This document shows, piece by piece, positions 16,456-25,240 of a stretch of DNA of 45,577 nt (within the stretch, counting starts at the first letter, position 1; each line of letters begins with the position of its first letter). Below the pieces are notes generated by a model. The model was given only the letters and a program-made list of their open reading frames with translations. It did no database searches and was not told the DNA's origin. A program made the translations under genes and the position numbers. The DNA is from Sphingobacterium sp. GTDB lineage: Bacteria > Bacteroidota > Bacteroidia > Sphingobacteriales > Sphingobacteriaceae. The DNA is taken from assembly GCA_031277685.1 (NCBI GenBank), contig JAITLV010000098.1, positions 1-45,577 on the forward strand, in the 5' to 3' direction.

Positions 16456-17091
16456 TTACATGGGTACGTAAACCAAATATTTTGTATCAAAGAAATCTTC
16501 TTTAAAATAGCCTGAAAGCGGATGTAACTCGGCTTTTAGTTTGGATTCTTTGATTTCTTCACTTAGATCGCCACCTTTTAGATAAAGAATCCCGTTGGGA
16601 ATCCCGTTTTTATCTTTTTTTGCGAATTTGTTTCGGATCCAAGGGGTAAATTCCCCAAGCCTAGTTACAGCTCTGGATATGACAAAGTCATATTTGTCGT
16701 CTAGCTGTTCTGCACGGATATGATCAGCTTCTACGTTTTTAAGCCCTAACCCTGCAGCAACTTCACGAACCACTTTGATTTTTTTTCCAATAGAATCCAC
16801 CAAATGGAATTTGACTTCTGGAAAAAGAATGGCCATGGGAATGCCAGGAAATCCACCACCGGTACCCACATCTAAAATCTGGGTTCCAGGAGCTAATTCC
16901 TGAACAAATTTGGCGATACCCAATGAATGCAATACATGATGAAGGTATAGACTATCAATGTCCTTACGTGAAATTACATTGATTTGGCTATTCCAAAAAG
17001 TATAGAGGTCTGCAAGTTTGGCAAACTGTTCTTTTTGTATCTCCGTTAATTTCGGAAAATAGGAGTAAATGATATCGACTGTTGGATTCAA
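16456..17091 (-). CDS. rsmG: 16S rRNA (guanine527-N7)-methyltransferase
   Basis: RsmG (GidB) methylates G527 of 16S rRNA using SAM. It is 211 aa, the normal size. The N-terminal FAKLADLYTFWNSQINVISRKDIDSLYLHHVLHSL region and SAM motif LDVGTGGGFPGIPMAILFPEVKFHLVDS are diagnostic. The FVISRAVTRL segment corresponds to the family post-II motif. Loss of RsmG in other bacteria gives low-level streptomycin resistance (family knowledge). It is probably co-transcribed with the upstream glycosyltransferase, whose stop is 22 nt before the rsmG start. Confidence 0.95.
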   Translation of the reverse strand: MNPTVDIIYSYFPKLTEIQKEQFAKLADLYTFWNSQINVISRKDIDSLYLHHVLHSLGIAKFVQELAPGTQILDVGTGGGFPGIPMAILFPEVKFHLVDSIGKKIKVVREVAAGLGLKNVEADHIRAEQLDDKYDFVISRAVTRLGEFTPWIRNKFAKKDKNGIPNGILYLKGGDLSEEIKESKLKAELHPLSGYFKEDFFDTKYLVYVPM

Positions 17092-17113
17092 AATGTCATG
17101 TTTTAAAGGTGAA

Positions 17114-18277
17114 TTATTTCCAGCTTATTTTTTTCTTTTTTCGGCTGAACAAACCATTGATGCAAATATAGAAATAGTAGATGAAGTCTACCAATGGGAG
17201 CCACCAAATCAGTTCTTTCACTTCAAGTTTCTTGTAGATAGGTGTAAAAATGACCCATTGCGTGAATAGCCGTAGTAAATAAGCGGTGAGAGGAATGTAC
17301 CAAAATGAAGGAAATGCAACAGTGACAGCAATCAAAGTGACATAAAATAATACGGCCGATACCAGTTGTGTTCCCAGCATGCGCTGATGACGTTTTTTAT
17401 AGATGGTAGAAGCGCCAGAATGCCTTGCTTTTTGTTTATAATAGCTTTTCCATGTTGTTTTGGGTGCCGAGTAAACAATAGCCGTTGGAGCAAGGACGAT
17501 ATTGACGTTTGTTGGTGTTGCATTTTGATTGACAAACAGGTCATCATCACCAGATTTGATATGCATGTGGGACGCAAATCCTTTGTTGCGAAAGAAAAGC
17601 TCTTTTTTGTACGCCATATTGCGGCCAACCCCCATATAGGCATTACCTTTCAGTGCATAGGCTAGATAACTTATGGCGGTATGGCTGGTTTCGAAACGGA
17701 TCAGGAGGTTGAGTAAACTACGCTTCTTAAAATAAGGGGAGTACCCCAATACAATCTCGGTTTCCGATTTAAACGCTGAAGCAACTTCCTTCAGCCACTG
17801 ATCAGATTGAGGAGCACAATCTGCATCTGTAAAGACCAGTGTCTGGTGCGTTGATGCCTTAATGCCCATACTTGCCGCAAATTTTTTACCGTGTTTCAAG
17901 CGGATGTGCTCTTTGATATCGACAATCTTTAAATGGCCATATTGTTCCTCAAATTCCTGAAGTATCCAGGGGGTTTCATCCGTAGAAAAATCATTTACAA
18001 CAATGACCTCAAAATTAGGATAGTCTTGTTCAAGAATGCTGGGTAAGAACTGGCGAAGATTGTCCTGTTCATTGCGGGCACAGATAATGACAGATATTGG
18101 TGGAAGATCAGCGTCAGCTTCATGTGATTCAATTTGATACCTGCTCAATTTGCTGTAAACAAATAAGATGTAATACAATTGTATCAAAAGGAAAAGACCT
18201 AATATCCCAAATACAATGTAATGGAGATTGGCCAAAAATACATGTAGGTCAAGCATAGCCCACAAAGATAAGCGCAT
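17114..18277 (-). CDS. membrane-bound family 2 glycosyltransferase
   Basis: A 387-aa protein: one N-terminal membrane helix (about 17-38), a cytoplasmic GT-A domain and two or three C-terminal helices (about 300-375). GT2 motifs: VIICARNEQDNLRQFLPSIL, VVNDFSTDETPWIL, DXD-type TDADCAP, the acceptor region SGDDDLFVNQ, and KARHSGAS in the place of the QxxRW motif. The donor and acceptor are unknown; the layout resembles processive or polyprenyl-type GT2 enzymes of Bacteroidota. Start choice is uncertain: MRLSLWAMLDLH offers a second Met at codon 8 (18256). It overlaps no other gene and is divergent from tgt. Confidence 0.85.
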   Translation of the reverse strand: MRLSLWAMLDLHVFLANLHYIVFGILGLFLLIQLYYILFVYSKLSRYQIESHEADADLPPISVIICARNEQDNLRQFLPSILEQDYPNFEVIVVNDFSTDETPWILQEFEEQYGHLKIVDIKEHIRLKHGKKFAASMGIKASTHQTLVFTDADCAPQSDQWLKEVASAFKSETEIVLGYSPYFKKRSLLNLLIRFETSHTAISYLAYALKGNAYMGVGRNMAYKKELFFRNKGFASHMHIKSGDDDLFVNQNATPTNVNIVLAPTAIVYSAPKTTWKSYYKQKARHSGASTIYKKRHQRMLGTQLVSAVLFYVTLIAVTVAFPSFWYIPLTAYLLRLFTQWVIFTPIYKKLEVKELIWWLPLVDFIYYFYICINGLFSRKKKKISWK

Positions 18278-18327
18278 TCATATTCTTTTTATAAAGGAAA
18301 ATGATAATTTATTATTGAAAGATCCTG

Positions 18328-18354
18328 TTTGCAAATCTTTTTATAGTATTTTTG
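18328..18354 (+). promoter_or_regulatory. candidate promoter of tgt
   Basis: TTTG (18328-18331), 15-nt spacer (slightly short), TATTTTTG (18347-18354). The leader to the tgt ATG would be about 140 nt, and I recognise no riboswitch in it; notably it does not resemble a preQ1 aptamer. Confidence 0.35.
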
Positions 18355-18498
18355 CAACATATTTTAGGAGAAGACAGGTGTAATATAAACGCATGTGGAA
18401 TCTTATCTCCATTGTTTGGAACAGTCTTGCTAATGTGAAGCGGAAAACATCAGCAGATGTCTATCTACTAAAATGAAATTAGTCTGAGGAAAATATTA

Positions 18499-19629
18499 AT
18501 GAAATTTACGCTACAAGCACAAGATAAATTATCAAAAGCACGTGCAGGTGTTGTCGAAACTGCACATGGTCCCATTCAAACACCGATATTTATGCCTGTT
18601 GGCACCGCTGGTACAGTGAAAGCCATTCATCAGCATGAGTTGAAAAATGATATTGAAGCACAGATTATCCTGGGCAATACATATCATCTTTATTTGCGTC
18701 CGGGATTGAATGTATTGAATAAAGCTGGAGGATTACATAAGTTTAATGGTTGGGATCGTCCGATCTTGACTGACTCAGGCGGCTATCAGGTGTATTCACT
18801 AACGGAGGTCCGTAAGATTAAAGAAGAGGGTGTTACTTTCCGTTCACATATTGATGGTTCAAAACATCTTTTTACACCAGAAAATGTGATGGATACACAG
18901 CGTATTATCGGTGCGGATATCATTATGGCATTTGACGAGTGTACACCTTATCCATGTGATTACGGTTATGCGCGCCGTTCATTGGATATGACTCACCGTT
19001 GGTTAAAACGTTGTGTAGATCGTTTTGATAGTACGGATCCACTTTACGGATACGATCAGACATTGTTTCCTATCGTGCAGGGATCCGTTTATAAGGATTT
19101 AAGAATAAAATCGGCGGAGACCATTGCTTCTTTTAATCGGGATGGAAATGCGATTGGAGGACTATCTGTCGGTGAACCGGCGGATGAAATGTATGCGATG
19201 ACGGAAGTGGTTTGTGATATTTTACCAAAAGAAAAACCACGTTATTTGATGGGAGTTGGTACCCCTGTTAATATTTTGGAAAATATTGCTTTAGGTGTTG
19301 ATATGTTTGACTGTGTTATGCCAACACGTAATGCAAGAAACGGTATGCTTTTTACACAAAATGGTATTATCAATATCAAGAATGAAAAATGGAAAGACGA
19401 TTTTTCGCCGATTGAAGCGGAAAGTGATTTACATGCCGATCTGTTTTATTCAAAAGCTTACTTACGCCATCTCATAAAATCTCAGGAAATTTTGGGTGCA
19501 CAAATTGCTTCACTACATAATTTACATTTTTATCTTTGGTTAGTCAATCAAGCTAGAGAAAAAATTATAGATGGTACATTCTATGATTGGAAAAATAAAA
19601 TGGTGAAGATTTTGGATCAACGTTTGTAA
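18499..19629 (+). CDS. tgt: tRNA-guanine(34) transglycosylase
   Basis: Exchanges G34 for preQ1 in Asp, Asn, His and Tyr tRNAs during queuosine synthesis. It is 376 aa. The base-binding LTDSGGYQV and nucleophile-bearing GVDMFDCVMPTRNARNG motifs are intact, as are IVQGSVYKDLR and GGLSVGEP. The zinc site that in E. coli reads CDCYTC is absent: the aligned stretch is ESDLHADLFYSKAYLRHL, with no cysteine, although the final His in SLHNLHFY remains. From memory this appears to be a Bacteroidota trait. It is followed by an LptF/LptG gene 100 nt later. Confidence 0.96.
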   Translation: MKFTLQAQDKLSKARAGVVETAHGPIQTPIFMPVGTAGTVKAIHQHELKNDIEAQIILGNTYHLYLRPGLNVLNKAGGLHKFNGWDRPILTDSGGYQVYSLTEVRKIKEEGVTFRSHIDGSKHLFTPENVMDTQRIIGADIIMAFDECTPYPCDYGYARRSLDMTHRWLKRCVDRFDSTDPLYGYDQTLFPIVQGSVYKDLRIKSAETIASFNRDGNAIGGLSVGEPADEMYAMTEVVCDILPKEKPRYLMGVGTPVNILENIALGVDMFDCVMPTRNARNGMLFTQNGIINIKNEKWKDDFSPIEAESDLHADLFYSKAYLRHLIKSQEILGAQIASLHNLHFYLWLVNQAREKIIDGTFYDWKNKMVKILDQRL

Positions 19630-19729
19630 TAGTGTCACATAAAAAATAACATATAGATCAAGTACGCTAGCCATTGGCTAACAGAAGTGGAGTCTCAAAT
19701 CTCATATCTTAATACTCAAATCTAAACAT

Positions 19730-20809
19730 ATGCTTTCGTTAATCGATCGTTACATCATCAAAAAATACTTGACAACATTCGTGTTTACCATGGCCATATT
19801 TACGGTGGTTATGGTTGTTTTTGATGTGTCCGAAAGATTGGATGACTTTCTGAAATATAAAGCTCCTTTGGATAAGATTATCTTTGAGTATTATGCTGGA
19901 TTTATTCCGTTCTATCTGAATTTTCTCTGCCCACTAATTAATTTTATCGCAGTTATCTTTTTTACCTCAAAGATGGCAGATCAGACTGAGATTGTCCCAA
20001 TATTAAGTGCGGGGTACAGTTTCAATCGCTTGTTGCGGCCTTATATGATTGCTGCGACACTGATTTTTGCCGTTTCATTTGTGTTTAATATCTTCATTAT
20101 TCCGCATACCAATAAAATGAAAGTGGATTTTGAGAATATTTATGTGAAACCATTGAAAGATAATTCCCGGGTATCAACACATATGCAGTTGGATAAGAAT
20201 AGTTATGTCTATATTGACAATTTCGACAATACAACCAAGACCGGTTATGGTTTTGTACTGGAGATTTTCAAGGGAGATACATTGAAGGAGAAGATGATGG
20301 CGGATCGCATTACATGGGATTCCGTTGCGACGAAATGGAAAATTGAAGGATACACCAACCGTGTTATCAATGGTTTGCATGAACGCATGGATAAAGGGAC
20401 TGTCAAGGACACCACGTTGGATATGAAACCGGCAGATTTTGAATTGCGGGACAATATGTTTACGGCAATGGATACTAAAGAACTCAATATTCGTATTCAT
20501 AAGGAGGAAACAAGAGGAACTGGGGTGATGAATGATTTGTTGCTGGAGAAATATAAACGTTATGTTTATCCATTTTCCGCTTTTGTTTTAACCCTAATGG
20601 GTGTAGCGCTTTCTTCTAAAAAAGTAAGGGGTGGTATTGGTTTAAGTTTAGGGATAGGAATTGGATTAAGCTTTACATATATTGTTTTTATCCAGTTTGC
20701 TACTATGTTTTCGCTGAAAGGCGGATTACCACCATTTATTGCCGTATTGATTCCAAATGTGACTTTCCTGCTGGTTGCGATTTATCTGGCAGTAAAAGCA
20801 CCAAAATAA
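19730..20809 (+). CDS. LptF/LptG-family lipopolysaccharide export permease
   Basis: A 359-aa inner-membrane permease that would pair with LptB and a second permease to extract LPS and pass it to LptC/LptA. The topology is classical: three N-terminal helices (about 12-33, 52-75 and 96-118), a periplasmic beta-jellyroll (about 120-265) and three C-terminal helices (about 275-355). The start MLSLIDRYIIKKYLTTFVFTM and SAGYSFNRLLRPY are family motifs. The two permeases are hard to tell apart, so no symbol is given. The tgt-lptF order is common in Bacteroidota, as I recall. Confidence 0.92.
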   Translation: MLSLIDRYIIKKYLTTFVFTMAIFTVVMVVFDVSERLDDFLKYKAPLDKIIFEYYAGFIPFYLNFLCPLINFIAVIFFTSKMADQTEIVPILSAGYSFNRLLRPYMIAATLIFAVSFVFNIFIIPHTNKMKVDFENIYVKPLKDNSRVSTHMQLDKNSYVYIDNFDNTTKTGYGFVLEIFKGDTLKEKMMADRITWDSVATKWKIEGYTNRVINGLHERMDKGTVKDTTLDMKPADFELRDNMFTAMDTKELNIRIHKEETRGTGVMNDLLLEKYKRYVYPFSAFVLTLMGVALSSKKVRGGIGLSLGIGIGLSFTYIVFIQFATMFSLKGGLPPFIAVLIPNVTFLLVAIYLAVKAPK

Positions 20810-20911
20810 TTGTCGTCTATCATCGTCGATCTAAGTGGACAATCTAGGGAAGATAAATACCGCTCATGATCGTTTCATTGCCATAACAAAATACATTATA
20901 TTCTATTGAAT

Positions 20912-21823
20912 ATGTCTAAAATTCGACTAAATCGGAATATTTTAATTCTGCATTTAACAATCCTTATTTGGGGATTTACAGGGATTCTAGGTAGTCTCAT
21001 ATCTGTTTCCGCAATTCATCTTGTTTGGTATCGCGTGGCAATTGCCTCAGTCTCTTTATTGGTTTATTTTCTGCTGACCAAACAGACAATATTGGTGTCC
21101 AGAAAGCAGTTCCTTCAATTTTTTATGGTGGGAGCTGTGGTTGGTTTACATTGGGTTTTATTTTTCTATTCTATCAAGGTATCGACTGTTTCGGTTACAT
21201 TGGTCACATTGTCTTCGGTTACATTGTTTACGGCAATATTAGAACCTATTATCAATAAAAAACGGATAGCGTTATTGGATATCGTGGTCGGTTTGGTTAT
21301 TATTGCTGGGATTTATACCATATTTTCTTTTGAAACACATTATTTAGTGGGGTTGTTGGCTGGCCTTGGCTGTGCCTTTTGTGCGAGTATATTTTCCATT
21401 GCCAATGCAAGGATGGTTAAAAAATCCAGCCCCACACTGATCACATTTTATGAAATGCTGGGGGCTTGTTTTTGGATCAGCATTCTCATGCTGTTTACAG
21501 GAGATTTCAATGCCGAGATGAGGTTGGGACAAGAGGATCTGATTTATCTTTTATTGCTAGGGGTAGTGTGTACGGCAGTGGCCTATGTGATGGGGGTAGC
21601 AGTGATGAAAGAGTTATCGGCTTTTACCGTTGCGCTGACGACCAACCTGGAGCCTGTCTATGGGATTCTTTTAGCAATGTTGATCTTTGGACAAAAAGAA
21701 ACCATGAGTGGTGGATTTTACCTTGGCGCTTGTATCGTTCTTGGCGCAGTGTTCACTTATCCTTATGTAAAAACGAAATTGGAGAAAAGGCAGAAAGATC
21801 TTATCATCCGTAAATTGCATTAA
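20912..21823 (+). CDS. EamA-family (drug/metabolite transporter) permease
   Basis: A 303-aa inner-membrane protein with ten hydrophobic helices arranged as two EamA repeats. I start it at ATG 20912 (MSKIRLNRNILILH), not the TTG two codons earlier. Motifs: LTILIWGFTGILGSLISVSAIHLVWYRV in helix 1-2 and ALTTNLEPVYGILLAMLIFGQKETMSGGFYLGACIVLGAV in the final helices. Relatives export amino acids, purines or small drugs; the substrate is unknown. It stands alone with its own terminator directly after the stop codon. Confidence 0.9.
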   Translation: MSKIRLNRNILILHLTILIWGFTGILGSLISVSAIHLVWYRVAIASVSLLVYFLLTKQTILVSRKQFLQFFMVGAVVGLHWVLFFYSIKVSTVSVTLVTLSSVTLFTAILEPIINKKRIALLDIVVGLVIIAGIYTIFSFETHYLVGLLAGLGCAFCASIFSIANARMVKKSSPTLITFYEMLGACFWISILMLFTGDFNAEMRLGQEDLIYLLLLGVVCTAVAYVMGVAVMKELSAFTVALTTNLEPVYGILLAMLIFGQKETMSGGFYLGACIVLGAVFTYPYVKTKLEKRQKDLIIRKLH

Positions 21824-21824
21824 A

Positions 21825-21872
21825 GGATTACTGTGCTTCCTGAAAGTCCGGCAGCCCAGTAATCTTTAATTT
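21825..21872 (+). terminator. terminator of the EamA gene
   Basis: GATTACTG (21826-21833) pairs with CAGTAATC (21857-21864); the loop is 23 nt and TTTAATTTT follows. It lies directly after the stop codon. Confidence 0.65.
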
Positions 21873-21945
21873 TATATCTATTCGCTTCGTTATGGTGTTA
21901 TTTGTTTTGCTTTTTGGCGCTCCTGATGGTCAGGGGTTGGGCACA

Positions 21946-24900
21946 CTAAAACGTAAATTCGCCGATCAGGATATTTCTTTCCTTGTCTCTGTCTAAGTAG
22001 ATCGTTGTGAGTTTCCGTTCCTGTCTTCCAGTACTATAATATGTGTAGATTTCGGCCAAAACTGCGGCCGGTCCGGCTAACGTCAAGGAACTGTCGCTAT
22101 AGAAATCAACTTCTACTTTATACTTTCCTTTCGGTGCTTTTTTTAATAAAAACTGCTCTGGACCGTAGCCTCCTGTAAAATCATTACTTAGACGACCTCC
22201 AATTGCTGTTGCAGGGTTGCTATAAAAACACTTTTCTCCGTTGGGGTCCGTTACCCAAAGGTCTATATCTGTATTTTGAGCATTCCAGTTGATGACGACC
22301 CGCATGTCAACAGGTAGGTCAGCAACAATCTTCTTGTCCACATACGCTTGAGCAATTGTATTGCTGTGAAGTTCGATGAGATTGTTGATCTCCATAACAA
22401 GGATTTCTTCGATACCATCGTCCCGATCGGCAGCCTCCGGCGAATAGTTTTTTGTCAGGATACCATAGAGTTGCTCTAAGGCTTCTTTGTACTGCCCTTT
22501 ATCCTGTAATACCAGCGCATAATCACGATGACTTTGTGGATCCATCGGTCGCCATTTTAATACTTTAGCCGTTATGTATAAAGCCTTGTCAACATTACCC
22601 CATTCCCTGAGTTTGTAGGAAATGGTTTTGTAAAGGTCTGCATTTTCAATTTGCAGATCCGCCATGGTACTTAGAATAAGGAGTGCTGTCTGTTTATCTC
22701 CTCGTTTGAAAAAGAAGTTGGCAACATCAAAGTAAAAAGTTGGTGTGCCCATATACTGATCGCGTAATTCAAGGTAGCTTTTGTAAGGATCTTTGGACTG
22801 ATTGAGCACCTGGAGATAAGCATTATCTTCCTTAATCTCGGGAATACTTATTTTTCCAACTGTCTGGTGACTGAAGGTATTGGTCGCTTGCACTCCAGGT
22901 AAGCGGCCTTCGAGTCCTTGGAAAGCATTTACGGTGACTACTTCTTTAAGTTCATCAGTGGATGAGATATCCTCTAGTGCCACTTCGCTGGCTGTTGCGT
23001 TAACAGCTCTTGAATTGGCTATTGCATAAACATTTTTGTCACTAGCCTCCTCTGATTTGGATGTCGTGACCGGAGGTGTGGCCACGGGACTGGCTGAACG
23101 AGGCGTGGGGATATTTGGAATAGCAATCCCAACTGTTGGAGCGTCTTGGGCAATAAGCGAGTCCATAGACCGGCCGGGCCGATCTCGTTGCGGATACTTG
23201 CTTTTTTGCTGAAAGTCAGTATTCCACCAGGATTGGAGCTGTTCGGTGATATCTTGGGCTTGGTCCAATAAATCTGCAATACGTTCTTCCTTTTCTATAC
23301 GCTGTTCTTTTTTCATGCGATTGAATGCTGCGAGTAATTCTGCAGGTGGGGTAATCTCATAACGGATGTAATCTTCCACATTCTCCAGTACTATTAGACT
23401 CGTATTTCGGGTAACAATGCCAAATTGTTTTCCAATGGCTTCAATCTCTTCACGATAGTCTTCGTATTGGATGTCCAATGCTTCTATTTTCTTCTGCGCC
23501 CAGATCTGTTGTAGATCGATTTCACCGTTGTCGCGCTGTAATGGAACTTTGATTTCTCTCCTTAGGCCGGCTCCATCACCGACTAAAAGTGTAATTTCTT
23601 GTGACAGGTTGTTATTGCCAAGTCCTGAAACAGAAAAATAGGATTGAATAGGTGTACCTTTCTCGGGATATATTTCTGTAAATGCGTGCTTTTCCTTTAT
23701 GCCCAAAAAGAGAAGATCAATTGTATTTAAGGTGTTATTGGCCTGGTTGGCTGTTGATGCTGTCAAATTGATCATTTTCCCAAAATTCGTTTGCGCAATT
23801 TGTTTGAGATTAGCATAGTCTGAGCTGGTTGAAGAGGTGATACAATAAGTAGGCTGATCAAGCACAATTTTGCTCTGGCCAAATGTAGAGAGTCCGTCAC
23901 TGAAAAAGAGATAATTCGCGCCATGCAGTACTCCGCTTTTGACCTGGCTATAGTCGGTTCCCCCATCATAGACGGTCTGTTTCAGCTGATTTTTTAACTC
24001 TTCCCAGTTTCCTTGACGGATTTGAAATGTACGGGCTTTGCTGAAACGAATATCCAAATAACCCAGATCTACTGACATATTCTGATTTTCACTGAAAAAC
24101 TGATCCAAGAGGCTGAGTTCTTTTTCTAAATCTCTATTCTTGGCACTTAAGGAACGATCCCAAATAATGGCAAGACTGTTGCCCCATTTTTTTTGTGTCT
24201 GTTTAGGGATCTCCAATTTTGCATTGGCGAGAAAGTAAAAGCTGCTATCGCGATTCAACTGCTTTAACCCTGAGACAGCATTTTTGTTTAGGGGGAGTTT
24301 AATCGCGAGATTTTTTGAGGATTTAAACTGTTGCTTGTGTAATGTAGCAGCGTAATTATGGTTGTTTTCAGAAAATGTCAAAGAACCATCAGGCTGCTCT
24401 GTGAAGCTTGGCTTTTTATTGCCTTGGTAGACATTGATGTTCAGCTCGAGGTTTTCGATCATACTGTTGTAAGTCAAGGGCAGGTAATAATATAGCGCCT
24501 GATCAGATTCTGGTGTTAGGTTTTCCGAATAGCTAATCTGAATTGTACGGCGTCCTTTGGAAGGTAAGGGATAGATCCGAGTTCTAAAGTTGTTGCCTTC
24601 CACTTTTTCGAGCAAGCCAGGATCTACCCGTCGATTTTCTATACTTTCAAAAACTTCGGTGCCTTTGTTTTTGTCCACGGGTACTGCCTGACGTAGCTTC
24701 CCGTCAATATCCAGTGCATAACCGCTCACGGAAACTCCTTCTGGCATGGGAAAGGTAAGTTCTCCTTCCAAATCGCTGTTTGTCGTGTTTTCAAAGGTCA
24801 TGGTCATTGAAGTCTTTGCGATATTTCCAAAGATGCTGACATCTATTTTTAGATTGGTGAGTTTTGTAGCGTCTGTTCCCGGCGCATTTTTGATTTTTAA

Positions 24901-24993
24901 GCTGGGGACCCCACGGGTGGGTTTTATTTGAGACTTCGTGTCCACATTGGAAAGTACCAATAATGCGAAGAGGGCTAATAGTATCTTTTTCAT
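21946..24993 (-). CDS. VIT / von Willebrand A / DUF2135 secreted protein
   Basis: A 1015-aa exported protein. Signal peptide about 1-21; VIT domain about 30-155 (TFENTTNSDLEGELTFPMPEGVSVSGYALDIDG). The vWA domain about 265-430 has a plausible MIDAS: DRSLS, GGTD and FFSDGLS. A coiled acidic region lies near 560-600, then a linker containing ELKEVVTVNAFQGLEG and RLPGVQATNT, which resembles the plug start of SusC-type receptors. TPR-like helices occupy about 745-880, and a C-terminal DUF2135 beta domain follows (NTDIDLWVTDPNGEK...GGYGPEQFLLKKAPKGKYKV). Related proteins sit at the cell envelope and are thought to mediate adhesion or complex assembly; no enzyme motif is seen. It is convergent with the EamA gene. 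Confidence 0.87.
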   Translation of the reverse strand: MKKILLALFALLVLSNVDTKSQIKPTRGVPSLKIKNAPGTDATKLTNLKIDVSIFGNIAKTSMTMTFENTTNSDLEGELTFPMPEGVSVSGYALDIDGKLRQAVPVDKNKGTEVFESIENRRVDPGLLEKVEGNNFRTRIYPLPSKGRRTIQISYSENLTPESDQALYYYLPLTYNSMIENLELNINVYQGNKKPSFTEQPDGSLTFSENNHNYAATLHKQQFKSSKNLAIKLPLNKNAVSGLKQLNRDSSFYFLANAKLEIPKQTQKKWGNSLAIIWDRSLSAKNRDLEKELSLLDQFFSENQNMSVDLGYLDIRFSKARTFQIRQGNWEELKNQLKQTVYDGGTDYSQVKSGVLHGANYLFFSDGLSTFGQSKIVLDQPTYCITSSTSSDYANLKQIAQTNFGKMINLTASTANQANNTLNTIDLLFLGIKEKHAFTEIYPEKGTPIQSYFSVSGLGNNNLSQEITLLVGDGAGLRREIKVPLQRDNGEIDLQQIWAQKKIEALDIQYEDYREEIEAIGKQFGIVTRNTSLIVLENVEDYIRYEITPPAELLAAFNRMKKEQRIEKEERIADLLDQAQDITEQLQSWWNTDFQQKSKYPQRDRPGRSMDSLIAQDAPTVGIAIPNIPTPRSASPVATPPVTTSKSEEASDKNVYAIANSRAVNATASEVALEDISSTDELKEVVTVNAFQGLEGRLPGVQATNTFSHQTVGKISIPEIKEDNAYLQVLNQSKDPYKSYLELRDQYMGTPTFYFDVANFFFKRGDKQTALLILSTMADLQIENADLYKTISYKLREWGNVDKALYITAKVLKWRPMDPQSHRDYALVLQDKGQYKEALEQLYGILTKNYSPEAADRDDGIEEILVMEINNLIELHSNTIAQAYVDKKIVADLPVDMRVVINWNAQNTDIDLWVTDPNGEKCFYSNPATAIGGRLSNDFTGGYGPEQFLLKKAPKGKYKVEVDFYSDSSLTLAGPAAVLAEIYTYYSTGRQERKLTTIYLDRDKERNILIGEFTF

Positions 24994-25184
24994 CTTTTTA
25001 ATTTTTTAGAGTGATTAGTTTCATCCGTGTTGATGAGCTCGTTTACTCATTAAATTGGTTCCGAACTCTCCTGTTTATTTTTCTAGTGATGCAGTGAAAA
25101 AGCAAATTCCATAATGGCAACCTATTTTTATTTACCATGATGATTTGGTCGGTGGATGTAAGTTATTTAAATATTTGTTAATGA

Positions 25185-25211
25185 TTGTCTAATATATGAG
25201 GTTTATGTTTG
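25185..25211 (+). promoter_or_regulatory. promoter of the phytase-like gene
   Basis: TTG (25185-25187), 16-nt spacer, TATGTTTG (25204-25211). Transcription would start near 25216, just before the point where the original ATG seems to have been, which suggests a near-leaderless transcript. The other bases of 24994-25240 hold nothing I recognise. Confidence 0.5.
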
Positions 25212-25240
25212 CGGGATAATAGAACAAATTATACAGCGCA

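Noticed and set aside
18361..18498. preQ1 riboswitch in the long leader of tgt
   Set aside because: The long leader and the queuosine context made it attractive, but I see no preQ1 aptamer consensus or pseudoknot.
19668..19680. TAGCCATTGGCTA palindrome between tgt and the Lpt gene as an operator
   Set aside because: Only a 6-bp arm without any supporting context; likely chance.
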